Assembly (NCBI RefSeq): GCF_019042275.1
Contig: NZ_JAHQCW010000018.1
Location: 1 to 64,000 of the forward strand
Direction of reading: 5' to 3'
Source: Diplocloster agilis
GTDB taxonomy: Bacteria > Bacillota > Clostridia > Lachnospirales > Lachnospiraceae
DNA: 64,000 nucleotides
The notes under the pieces were generated by a model. That model was given only the letters and a program-made list of their open reading frames with translations. It did not search any database and was not told where the DNA came from. The position numbers were made by a program, and so were the translations under genes. Below are positions 19,608-26,838 of the stretch, piece after piece; within the stretch, counting starts at the first letter, position 1, and every line of letters starts with the position of its first letter.

Positions 19608-20216
19608 ATGAATATTTTTCAGATTGGAACGATTGTAGTTCTTGCAATATTTTATATGGTGTACATAGGAAAAATGCTTTCCCAAAGGAAAAAGGGAATC
19701 CAAACAGACCAGATAGCAAAAGGGAAAAAACATACATCGGTATTTCTCATCGAAGTAATTATGAAATGTGCAACTTACGGTATCGTACTTGTGCAGCTAA
19801 TTAGTGTCATGATTGATTGGAACTGGATGCCGGCAGGTGTAAGATATATTGGATTTGTCATTGCATTACTTGGAGATGTGATCTTTTCAATATCCGTCCG
19901 GACAATGAAAGACAGTTGGAGAGCAGGAATTCCGGAGAATGATAAGACGGAAATGGTTACAGAGGGAATATATGCAATCAGTAGAAATCCTGCGTTTTTG
20001 GGATTTGACCTGATGTATATAGGAGTAATGCTGATATATTTCAATCCGATTATGATTGCTTTTACTGTATTTGCTGTCATAATGCTCCATTTGCAAATAT
20101 TGAGCGAAGAAAAGTTTTTGCCGACAGTATTTGGGGATGAATATGAGGAATATAAAAAAACGGTATTTAGATATTTAGGCAGGAACTTCTCAAACCATAT
20201 TAGCCGCCAAAAATGA
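19608..20216 (+). CDS. Isoprenylcysteine carboxyl methyltransferase-family membrane protein
   Basis: A 202-residue integral membrane protein with about five helices (IGTIVVLAIFYMVYIGKML; IVLVQLISVMI; YIGFVIALLGDVIFSISV; FLGFDLMYIGVMLIYF; FTVFAVIMLHLQIL). The C-terminal signature of the ICMT/phospholipid methyltransferase group is present: GIYAISRNPAFLGFDL, then EEKFLPTVFGDEYEEYKKTV, where Arg, Glu and the GxxYxxYxxxV pattern contact SAM. Bacterial members rarely have known substrates. AAGGAGAAGG lies 7 bp before ATG 19608. The DNA is AT-rich like the rest of this accessory patch, so transfer is likely. It stands between a terminator and a decayed ATPase gene. Confidence 0.8.
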   Translation: MNIFQIGTIVVLAIFYMVYIGKMLSQRKKGIQTDQIAKGKKHTSVFLIEVIMKCATYGIVLVQLISVMIDWNWMPAGVRYIGFVIALLGDVIFSISVRTMKDSWRAGIPENDKTEMVTEGIYAISRNPAFLGFDLMYIGVMLIYFNPIMIAFTVFAVIMLHLQILSEEKFLPTVFGDEYEEYKKTVFRYLGRNFSNHISRQK

Positions 20217-20252
20217 AAAAACATTGATTTTGGCTAATAGAATCGATATAAT

Positions 20253-20565
20253 ATGGCGGGTTCCTATCTTTATAAAGATCAGGAAGATAAGTATGATTAT
20301 GTGGCTGAAGTATTTGATACGTTGATTGTGAGGGATATACGGAAAAAATATAAGATAAGAAATACAGCTTATGGATAGAATTGTGGATTTTCTTATGGAT
20401 AATGTATCGAATCTTTCCTCGGCACGTAACATTACAAATATCTTGGGAAGTCTGCATGAAAAGACAAATCATACAACAGTCGGCATGTATATGCAGTATC
20501 TTTGTAATGCTTTTGCGTTTTATAAAGTCAGAAGGTATGATATTAAGGGCAAAAAATATTTTTAA
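20253..20565 (+). pseudogene. Remnant of AAA/DUF4143-type ATPase gene
   Basis: Two overlapping frames join into one family-like peptide: GSYLYKDQEDKYDYVAEVFD, TLIVRDIRKKYKIRN in frame from 20253, then MDRIVDFLMDNVSNLSSARN, ITNILGSLHEKTNHTTVGMY from 20371. This matches the middle section of the widespread prokaryotic AAA ATPases with DUF4143, after the Walker motifs. The N-terminal ATPase core and the C-terminal nuclease-like part are missing, and a +1 frameshift near 20370 splits the rest. It is followed at once by the duplicated terminator at 20570. Confidence 0.75.
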
Positions 20566-20569
20566 AAAT

Positions 20570-20798
20570 AAATAAACGAGCCAGCTGGTTGCAAAGACGC
20601 CAGATGTCTCGTTTTTTGTCTTTCATAGATCCCGGCCTGCCCTGGCCTCAAATAAAAAAGCGGGGTTAAATTAAAAAATTCAAAAAGCCATCATATGCTG
20701 ACCGCGGCATAAGGCTGCCGGAAAGAATCTTAGCTCAGATCGGCCATACATAAGAGGCCGATTTCGCTCTCTTCATTATCTACGGCATAACCCTGTTC
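20570..20798 (-). pseudogene. Decayed duplicate of the iclR 3' end and terminator
   Basis: 20570-20692 matches 23007-23129 (terminator and spacer behind the intact iclR) and 20693-20798 matches 23223-23328 (part of the iclR coding region) with about 6 percent mismatches in the second block. The 93 bp in between (23130-23222), which include the true iclR stop, are missing. The terminator stem is also degraded (CCAGATGTCTCG instead of CCAGTTGGCTCG). No open frame survives. The two copies form direct repeats around the yhcG-like and arsC-like genes. Confidence 0.93.
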
Positions 20799-20801
20799 AC
20801 A

Positions 20802-20825
20802 ACTTTTTCGTAAATCAGATATATT
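20802..20825. repeat. 24-bp inverted repeat, left copy
   Basis: ACTTTTTCGTAAATCAGATA plus TATT is an exact reverse complement of 23940-23963, just upstream of intact iclR. The pair bounds a 3.16-kb segment. Confidence 0.9.
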
Positions 20826-21121
20826 CGAAATTTAGAGAGTTAAACTTTGAGTGGGAAAATATTGGAAAGTATGATATATTATGAAGCGATGAGTGGTATT
20901 AGTATTCATAGGGTAGACGTAAGACAATGACAATCTCATATAAGGGACTATAAAAAATTTAGATTGACAAAAATTTGCAAAGAAAAGCTTGGATTGTAAT
21001 ATTGGAGATGTGTTAAGTTTAAATAAGGATAATGAATCTTAAATTTTCAAGTAGCTATAAATGTGTAATTGGGTAATTGATGTTTACCCAATTCAAAAAA
21101 TGTTGGGGGGTATCTTATGCA
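20826..21121. other. AT-rich intergenic region
   Basis: No gene is visible in these 296 bp. A hairpin AATTGGGTAA/TTACCCAATT lies at 21067-21093. An 18-nt stretch (21082-21099) recurs exactly inside the yhcG-like gene at 21401-21418. Confidence 0.4.
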
Positions 21122-22141
21122 GAACAATTTTTTGAAAAAGTAGGACGAATATTGGAGCAGGCTCGTTCTAATGCAAAAACTGCTGTATTTGTCGATGGTT
21201 TATGCTTATTATGAAATCGGAAAAAATATTATTGAAGAAGAGCAAAAGGGTAATGAAAGAGCCGATTACGGAAAATATATATTAAAGGGCTTGTCTGAGT
21301 ATTTGACGGAAAATCATGGTAAAGGATTTTCGGTTGAAAATTTAAAGCTGATGCGTAGATTTTACAATGTATATTCAAAAGATATGATCGGAGAAACAGA
21401 GTTTACCCAATTCAAAAATCTGCCTGCAACGGATAACGGAAGAAAGTTTTTCCTAAGTTGGTCACATTACATTAAGTTGATGAGAATCGAAAATGTTGAT
21501 GAAAGACATTTATATGAAATAGAAGCTGCTAGGAATGACTGGAGTCTTACGGAGTTTAAAAGGCAGTTTGATACTTCGTTGTATGAAAGGCTGGCACTTA
21601 GCCGGGATAAAGAAGGTGTGAAGAAATTATCTACAGAGGGACAGGTTATAGAAGAACCTCAGATTTGGTAAAAGACCCTTATGTGCTTGAGTTTTTAGGG
21701 CTGCCGGAATTAGTACAGTACTCAGAAACAGAGTTGGAGAAGCATATTATTGATAATTTGCAACAGTTTCTTCTTGAATTGGGTAAAGGTTTTACTTTCG
21801 CTGGCAGGCAGGTTCGATTAACATTTGAAGAAGAGCATTTTAGATGTGACCTTGTATTTTATAATCGTCTGTTGAAGTGTTTTGTATTGTTTGATTTGAA
21901 AATTGGTGAATTGAAGCATCAGGATATCGGGCAAATGCAGATGTATGTGAATTATTATGATAGAAAAGTAAAGTTGCCGGATGAGAATAAAACAATCGGT
22001 GTGATTTTGTGTAAAGATAAAAAGAAGTCTATTGTAGAAATGACTTTACCGGAAGATAACACACAGATTTTCGCAAGTAAATACCAGACGGTATTGCCAA
22101 GTAAAGAGGAGTTACAGAGACTCTTGAATGCTACCAACTAA
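21122..22141 (+). pseudogene. YhcG/DUF1016-type PDDEXK nuclease gene, frameshifted
   Basis: The reading frame is in three pieces. From about 21122 it reads EQFFEKVGRILEQARSNAKT. Near 21190 it shifts to SMVYAYYEIGKNIIEEEQKG and onward. At about 21660 it shifts again to VKDPYVLEFLGLPELVQYSE through FRCDLVFYNRLLKCFVLFDL to the end. Together these give the standard DUF1016 N-domain and the PD-(D/E)XK nuclease of YhcG, a family often tied to restriction-modification and defence islands; the DLVFYN and DLKIGELKHQDIGQMQMYVN active-site blocks survive in the third part. At least two frameshifts are needed, so it is probably inactive unless these are sequencing errors. Confidence 0.85.
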
Positions 22142-22174
22142 ATAGTGTCTCAGAGGTGGAAGGATGTATTTAAT

Positions 22175-22492
22175 ATGGTAGAAATTTCAAAACATGATTG
22201 GAAGTTGTTTCGGGAGAGAGTTCCGCAGTGGCAGGAGCGTTACATGGAGCGGCTGACAAAGGAATATATCGATCTGCTAAGTTCACCGGGAAATGCATCT
22301 GATCATTTCTGGGAACTTGAGAAAAGGATAAAACAGGACAAGAAGAATCCAGGTGTATTGATTGAAATGAGAAGATCAACTGCTATCTGGGATATAGCAA
22401 TCTATGTTGGGAACAAAGTTATTACATTAGATGAGCTGGAGGGCTTCAGTGAGGATCTGATTGATGCGGTGAAGCTGATCTTAAGCAGATAG
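22175..22492 (+). CDS. Small uncharacterised soluble protein
   Basis: A 105-residue protein, mostly alpha-helical and charged (HDWKLFRERVPQWQERYMER; DHFWELEKRIKQDKKNPGVL; EGFSEDLIDAVKLIL). I recall similar hypothetical proteins in clostridia, sometimes mislabelled 'multidrug transporter', but it has no membrane helix and no assigned function. ATG 22175 with GTGGAAGGA upstream is preferred to the GTG at 22145. It follows the decayed yhcG gene by 34 bp and precedes the ArsC-like gene; codon use is AT-rich compared with the flanking core genes. Confidence 0.6.
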   Translation: MVEISKHDWKLFRERVPQWQERYMERLTKEYIDLLSSPGNASDHFWELEKRIKQDKKNPGVLIEMRRSTAIWDIAIYVGNKVITLDELEGFSEDLIDAVKLILSR

Positions 22493-22561
22493 GTATTATT
22501 TATACTTTTAAAAACAGTTTGCATGTTATGAACGACGTATAGCATTCGAAAGGATTTAATT

Positions 22562-22903
22562 ATGAATATACAGATTTTCGGTACAAAGAAGTGCAATGAT
22601 ACAAAAAAAGCGGAGCGTTTCTTCAAGGAGCGTGGCATCAAGTATCAGTTTATTGATATGAAAGAAAAGGGTATGAGCAAAGGAGAGTTTACTTCTGTTG
22701 CTCGGGCTAATGGCGGAATAGAAAAAATGATTAACTGGGAAGGCAAGGATCAGGATACGCTCGCATTGCTCAAGTACATTGCCGATGAGGATAAATTGGA
22801 GAAGATTCTGGAGAATCCTCAAGTGATCAGGACACCGGTTGTCAGAAACGGAAAGCAATCCACGCTAGGCTATCGGCCGGAAGTGTGGAAGGGATGGAGC
22901 TAA
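22562..22903 (+). CDS. ArsC/Spx-family thioredoxin-fold protein
   Basis: A 113-residue protein of the ArsC/YffB/Spx group. The redox Cys is in FGTKKCNDTKKAERFFKERG (about residue 12) without a CxxC partner. The fold continues QFIDMKEKGMSKGEFTSVAR, and a conserved RTPVVRNGKQSTLGYRPEVW region ends the protein. Real arsenate reduction is not shown by this motif set and no other ars gene is near. It could be a YffB-like reductase of unknown substrate or an Spx-like regulator. AAAGGATTTAAT precedes ATG 22562. It is the last gene before the iclR terminator. Confidence 0.8.
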   Translation: MNIQIFGTKKCNDTKKAERFFKERGIKYQFIDMKEKGMSKGEFTSVARANGGIEKMINWEGKDQDTLALLKYIADEDKLEKILENPQVIRTPVVRNGKQSTLGYRPEVWKGWS

Positions 22904-23010
22904 CCAGGAAGTACTTCTGGCCCCAAGTTAAGCCGGCGGTGAATCTAACGTATCTCGGCAGGACGCAGCTGTATTAAGCGGTCGCGGGAATATATTTTAT
23001 AAAAAAAATA

Positions 23011-23053
23011 AACGAGCCAGCTGGTTGCAAAGACGCCAGTTGGCTCGTTTTTT
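23011..23053. terminator. Bidirectional terminator between arsC-like gene and iclR
   Basis: AACGAGCCAGCTGG pairs with CCAGTTGGCTCGTT; TTTTTT follows on the plus strand and a T-rich run on the minus strand. It serves the convergent ArsC-like and iclR genes. A degraded copy stands at about 20575-20616. Confidence 0.85.
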
Positions 23054-23133
23054 GTCTTTTCATAGATCCCGGCCTGCCCTGGCCTCAAATAAAAAAGCGG
23101 GGTTAAAATAAAAAATTCAAAAAGCCATCCCCC

Positions 23134-23901
23134 TCATAACTTCTCAGACACCTCATGGGCAATACGCTTTAAAGCAGCCAGGTTCCGCTCGTGATTCTTC
23201 CACATACGCGGCGCGGGACCGGATATGCTGATCGCGGCATAAGGCTGCCGGAAAGAATCGTAGATCAGATCCGCCATACATACGAGGCCGATTTCGCTCT
23301 CTTCATTATCGACGGCATAACCCTGTTCTCTGATTTTCTGGATTTCTGCAAACAGCGCGTTCCCAGAACTTATCGTTGTGTCGGTAAGCCGGGTAAACTC
23401 GGTCTCATTGATATACTCCTGAATGCGCTCATCGGAACACACGGACAGCAATACCTTTCCCGAGGCGGTGAGGTGAGCCGGCCTGCTGTAGCCGATATAA
23501 GAGCCCATCTGCAAAGAAGTATTGGTACTGACCACCTTGTCAATAAACACAATATTCAAACGGTCTTTCCATATAGAAATGTGGGCGGTTTCTTCCGCTT
23601 CGTTTGACAACCGTTCCAGATAAGGGTGCGCCAGCTGAATGATCCCGCAATCTTTCTCCACAATCTTACCCAGGGAAAAGAGCTTGAGGCCCAGCCGGTA
23701 TCTGCCGGTTTCCATACGTGTAATATAATTTCGGCTTTCTAATGTATATAAAATTCGAAAAACTGTACTTTTCCCGATGCCGGACAAATCTACAATTTCA
23801 TTAATTCCACTCTCAGGATTCTGCGCAATGATCTCTAATACAGTAAGCGTATTTGCCGCGGATTGAAGTAAATACCGGCTGTCATTTTCAGTCGCGTCCA
23901 T
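23134..23901 (-). CDS. IclR-family transcriptional regulator
   Basis: A 255-residue regulator. The N-terminal winged helix-turn-helix (about residues 12-75) has LTVLEIIAQNPESGINEIVD and GIGKSTVFRILYTLESRNYI. The C-terminal effector domain (about 80-255) has IGYSRPAHLTASGKVLL, AVDNEESEIGLVCMADLIYD and PYAAISISGPAPRM. Members bind small organic or aromatic acids and often control catabolic operons as repressors or activators. The start is supported by AGGAGATGATTTC on the minus strand. It is divergent from the acyl kinase operon across the long inverted repeat and is the obvious candidate for binding the paired 16-bp motifs downstream of both catabolic promoters. Confidence 0.93.
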   Translation of the reverse strand: MDATENDSRYLLQSAANTLTVLEIIAQNPESGINEIVDLSGIGKSTVFRILYTLESRNYITRMETGRYRLGLKLFSLGKIVEKDCGIIQLAHPYLERLSNEAEETAHISIWKDRLNIVFIDKVVSTNTSLQMGSYIGYSRPAHLTASGKVLLSVCSDERIQEYINETEFTRLTDTTISSGNALFAEIQKIREQGYAVDNEESEIGLVCMADLIYDSFRQPYAAISISGPAPRMWKNHERNLAALKRIAHEVSEKL

Positions 23902-23939
23902 GAAATCATCTCCTATTTTTTTAAATGTCTGTAATTATA

Positions 23940-23963
23940 AATATATCTGATTTACGAAAAAGT
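23940..23963. repeat. 24-bp inverted repeat, right copy
   Basis: An exact inverted match of 20802-20825, located 38 bp upstream of the iclR start and therefore in or near its promoter. Confidence 0.9.
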
Positions 23964-24000
23964 AGCAAGCTAATTGCGGAAATATATTGAAAAATGTCGC

Positions 24001-24412
24001 CTGGAGCGGTTCTTCCTCGGGTTTGGGTATGCCCGCTGCTTAAGGCAGGAATGCGTATCGGTGTCCCGGGATGCTCCGGGCAGCCGGATTCATTTGTGTT
24101 TCACGGGGAGCGCGGAGGGCTTGCGCTGGCACCCGCTAAGTGGAATCGAAAAGCCGGGTTCAGGAACCGCGCCTATTCACCAGGAACACCTGATGTGTTC
24201 CCGGTTCAGAGGCTCTTGCCCGTCGGACGTGAAGTCCGCCGGTCATCCTGAACCCGGCTTTCCGATTCCACTAAGCGGGAGCACAGTCGCCCTATGCGCT
24301 CCCGGGGAGACACAAATGAATCCGGCTGCCCGGTACATCCCGGGACACCGATACGCATTCCTGCCTTAAGCAGCGGGCGTACCCAAACCCGGGGAAGAAC
24401 CCCTGGAGTGGA
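24001..24412. repeat. Long inverted repeat family, copy B (complete)
   Basis: The left arm (about 24001-24170) and right arm (about 24243-24406) are reverse complements along nearly their whole length, for example CGCTGCTTAAGGCAGGAATG against CATTCCTGCCTTAAGCAGCG. The loop of about 72 nt (24171-24242) holds two small hairpins, GGAACAC/GTGTTCC and CGGAC/GTCCG, and is almost identical to copy C. Frames across it only encode low-quality peptides. It lies between iclR and the acyl kinase operon. Confidence 0.95.
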
Positions 24413-24499
24413 TCTGCCCCTTTTTAGCAAGTTCACTCTCATTTTCCCCGGCAGCCGGAAATAAAATGAAGGGAGGCAATAAATAGAAGAAATAAATAG

Positions 24500-24528
24500 T
24501 TGAAATCTATCTAAGAATATGCTATTCT
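24500..24528 (+). promoter_or_regulatory. Promoter of acyl kinase operon
   Basis: TTGAAA (24500-24505), 17-bp spacer, TATTCT (24523-24528). Confidence 0.75.
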
Positions 24529-24539
24529 GAAACAAAAGA

Positions 24540-24575
24540 TTCGAATAAAGAAATATAAATTCGCATAAAGAAATA
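24540..24575 (+). promoter_or_regulatory. Tandem putative operator, acyl kinase operon
   Basis: Two copies of TTCGNATAAAGAAATA at 24540-24555 and 24560-24575, exactly 20 bp apart start to start, beginning 12 bp after the -10 element. The same motif follows the oxidoreductase promoter. The likely binder is the adjacent IclR-family regulator; this is inference. Confidence 0.6.
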
Positions 24576-24610
24576 ATAAAAGAAAAAAGAATTTAAGGAG
24601 GATAAAACGG

Positions 24611-25675
24611 ATGAAAAAAATTGTAGCCATTAACCTGGGTTCTACGTCGACGAAAATTGCCTATTATGAAGATGAGAACTGTGTCTTCAAAGACAATATT
24701 AAGCATAGCCCGGAGGAACTGAATGATTTTGCGACGATCTGGGATCAGCAGGATTACCGGACGGAGAAGATCGTAAACTATCTGAATGAAAAAGGGATTC
24801 ACATTTCCGGCCTGGATGCGGTCGTGACCCGCGGAGGACATACGGAGCCGATCGTGGGCGGGGTATACCGGGTCAGTGAAAAAATGCTGGAACAGTCCGG
24901 CAGCGAAAAATACGGGAATCACGCCACGGATGTGGGCCTTCGCATCGTCAAGGAATTTTCAAAACAAGGCCCCCAGGCCTTTACCGTAGATCCTCCCACG
25001 ACGGATGAGTTTGAACCGCTGGCCCGTTACAGCGGTATTCCCTTTATAGAGAGACGCAGCAGCTTCCATGTATTGAACCACAGGGCGGCCGGCATGCAGT
25101 ACGCCAAAGATATCGGGAAAAACTATGAGGATTTGAATCTGGTCGTAGTCCATATGGGCGGCGGGATCAGCATCGCGGCTCATAAAAAGGGAAAATTGGT
25201 AGACGCGAACAATGCCATCGACGGCGACGGTCCGTTCTCAACGAACCGGTGCTGCACGGTGCCCATCGGCGATTTGATCAAGCTGTGTTATTCCGGGGAT
25301 TATACCTATCCAAAGATCCGCAAATTAATCAACGGGCAATCCGGCCTGATGGGCTATGTGGGGGAAAATGACGCCAAAATAGTACAGGACCGGGCATTGG
25401 CCGGCGATGCGAAGTGCAAAGAGGTCATGGAAGCCATGTGTTACCAGATCGCAAAAGAAATTGGCGCGGATGCCACCGTCCTGAAGGGGAAAGTAGACGC
25501 GATCGTATTTACCGGAGGGATGGCCTATTCGGACTGGATCGTGGGAATGGTTTCCGACTATGTCGGTTATATTGCGCCCATAGCGGTATATCCGGGCGAA
25601 TATGAGATGCAGTCTCTGGCTTTGAATACATTAGCTGCGTTAAACGGTGAAAAAGAAATTAGAGAATTAAAATAG
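24611..25675 (+). CDS. buk: Butyrate kinase-family acyl kinase
   Basis: Makes ATP from an acyl phosphate (butyryl, isobutyryl, isovaleryl or related), the last step of acid fermentation. At 354 residues it is the Buk length. ASKHA motifs: IVAINLGSTSTKIAYYEDEN at the N-terminus, VTRGGHTEPIVGGVY, VDPPTTDEFEPLARYSGIPF, VVHMGGGISIAAHKKGKLVD and FTGGMAYSDWIV. The N-terminal motif has Leu where many relatives have Pro (NPGSTSTK). AAGGAGGA precedes ATG 24611. It is 11 bp before the phosphotransacylase, forming a Buk-Ptb pair. The oxidoreductase downstream suggests branched-chain or aryl acyl substrates rather than plain butyrate, as no crotonyl-CoA pathway genes are here. Confidence 0.92.
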   Translation: MKKIVAINLGSTSTKIAYYEDENCVFKDNIKHSPEELNDFATIWDQQDYRTEKIVNYLNEKGIHISGLDAVVTRGGHTEPIVGGVYRVSEKMLEQSGSEKYGNHATDVGLRIVKEFSKQGPQAFTVDPPTTDEFEPLARYSGIPFIERRSSFHVLNHRAAGMQYAKDIGKNYEDLNLVVVHMGGGISIAAHKKGKLVDANNAIDGDGPFSTNRCCTVPIGDLIKLCYSGDYTYPKIRKLINGQSGLMGYVGENDAKIVQDRALAGDAKCKEVMEAMCYQIAKEIGADATVLKGKVDAIVFTGGMAYSDWIVGMVSDYVGYIAPIAVYPGEYEMQSLALNTLAALNGEKEIRELK

Positions 25676-25686
25676 GGGGCGTCGTT

Positions 25687-26586
25687 ATGTTTCATAATTT
25701 TAAAGAAGTTGAAAAGTATATTTTAGACCAGGGGATAAAAAAGCGTCTGGCGTTAGCCAATGCCCATGATGAGGATGCATTGGAGGCAGTCGTCATGGCC
25801 GTAAGAAAAGGGGTCGCAGATGCAACTCTCATCGGGGTATCGGAAAAAATACTGGCTATCCTGGATAAACTGGGGGAGGATTCTGCCAGGTATGAGATCA
25901 TCGACTGCAAAAATGAGAGAGAGGCGGGACAAATGGCCTGCCAGATGGTAAAGGAGCAGAAAGCGGATATGCCCATGAAAGGCTTAATGCAGACCGCCAC
26001 CTTTATGAGATGCATTCTGGATAAAGAAAGATATGGTTTCGTTCCCGAGGGCTCCCTGTTAAGCCAGGCGACCGTGATGGAGTATGAGGACCGCCTGATG
26101 ATCGTCACTGACTGCGCGGTGAACGTATCGCCGGATTATAATGATAAAGTGAAGCTTGTTAAGAACGCGGTGAAATTGGCAGGGAAGCTGCGCATCGATT
26201 GTCCGAAGGTAGCTGTGGTGGCGCCTGTCGAGACCGTGAATCCCAAGATGCCCGCCACGGTAGACGCGGCGCTTTTGAGCAAAGCTGCCGAACGGGGACA
26301 GATCAAAGGCTGTATCATCGACGGGCCTTTGGGAATGGATAACGCCATATCGGAAGAGGCAGCCAGGCACAAGGGAATTCACAGCCCGGTGGCCGGCCAT
26401 CCGGATATTATCCTCATGCCGGATCTGTGCGCCGGAAATATATTTACAAAAACCATTTATTACTTCGCGCATCTTATATCGGCAGGGACGCTGACAGGTA
26501 CTTCCTGTCCGGTGGTTATGACCAGCCGGACGGATTCTCCGGAAGATAAATTTAATTCCATATTAATCGCGATTATGCAGTGCTGA
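25687..26586 (+). CDS. ptb: Phosphate acyl (butyryl) transferase
   Basis: Converts acyl-CoA and phosphate to acyl phosphate and CoA, feeding the kinase upstream. A 299-residue PTA/PTB-family protein: LALANAHDEDALEAVVMAVR at the N-terminus, DMPMKGLMQTATFMRCILDK (conserved MKG/T block), VEYEDRLM-type VMEYEDRLMIVTDCAVN, VAPVETVNPKMPATVDAAL, IDGPLGMDNAIS and LMPDLCAGNIFTKTIYYFA. GGGGGCGTCGTT precedes ATG 25687 (moderate site). A terminator follows, so it ends the two-gene operon. Confidence 0.92.
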   Translation: MFHNFKEVEKYILDQGIKKRLALANAHDEDALEAVVMAVRKGVADATLIGVSEKILAILDKLGEDSARYEIIDCKNEREAGQMACQMVKEQKADMPMKGLMQTATFMRCILDKERYGFVPEGSLLSQATVMEYEDRLMIVTDCAVNVSPDYNDKVKLVKNAVKLAGKLRIDCPKVAVVAPVETVNPKMPATVDAALLSKAAERGQIKGCIIDGPLGMDNAISEEAARHKGIHSPVAGHPDIILMPDLCAGNIFTKTIYYFAHLISAGTLTGTSCPVVMTSRTDSPEDKFNSILIAIMQC

Positions 26587-26600
26587 TAAGACCGATTTCA

Positions 26601-26628
26601 AGGCCGGGTTTTTACCCGGTCTTTTTTT
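26601..26628 (+). terminator. Intrinsic terminator after ptb
   Basis: AGGCCGGGT pairs with ACCCGGTCT across a short T-rich loop and runs into a T7 tract, separating the kinase operon from the oxidoreductase operon. Confidence 0.92.
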
Positions 26629-26749
26629 GTGAAAAAGAGCATAGAGTATCCCAGGCGCAACTGTTATATTTGACTTAAAAACGATATAATTCTCTATACG
26701 AATTAAAAAATCAACAAATGAAACGCCTGAATCTTGTAAAAATTATCTA

Positions 26750-26778
26750 ATGACATATTTTACCTATTATATTATAAT
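26750..26778 (+). promoter_or_regulatory. Promoter of oxidoreductase operon
   Basis: ATGACA (26750-26755), 17-bp spacer, TATAAT (26773-26778). A second possible -10 TATAAT at 26685-26690 is less well supported. Confidence 0.65.
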
Positions 26779-26787
26779 AACCATAAG

Positions 26788-26823
26788 TTCAAATAACGAA
26801 GTTAAAATTCGTATAAAGAAATA
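26788..26823 (+). promoter_or_regulatory. Tandem putative operator, oxidoreductase operon
   Basis: TTCGTATAAAGAAATA at 26808-26823 matches the motif before the acyl kinase gene. A weaker copy (11 of 16) starts exactly 20 bp earlier at 26788. The pair begins 10 bp after the -10 element. An inverted TATACGAATT also lies at 26695-26704. Confidence 0.55.
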
Positions 26824-26838
26824 AAGGAGGCAATAAAA

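Noticed and set aside
22562-22903. An arsenic resistance operon
   Set aside because: Only one ArsC-like gene is seen, without arsR, arsB or the Cys set of true arsenate reductases.
23994-24535. Several open frames inside the long inverted repeat (both strands)
   Set aside because: They follow from the GC-rich palindrome, have no ribosome sites and mirror each other on both strands.
24611-26586. A complete crotonyl-CoA butyrate pathway
   Set aside because: Only the kinase and phosphotransacylase are here; thl, hbd, crt and bcd genes are absent, so butyrate itself is not assured as product.
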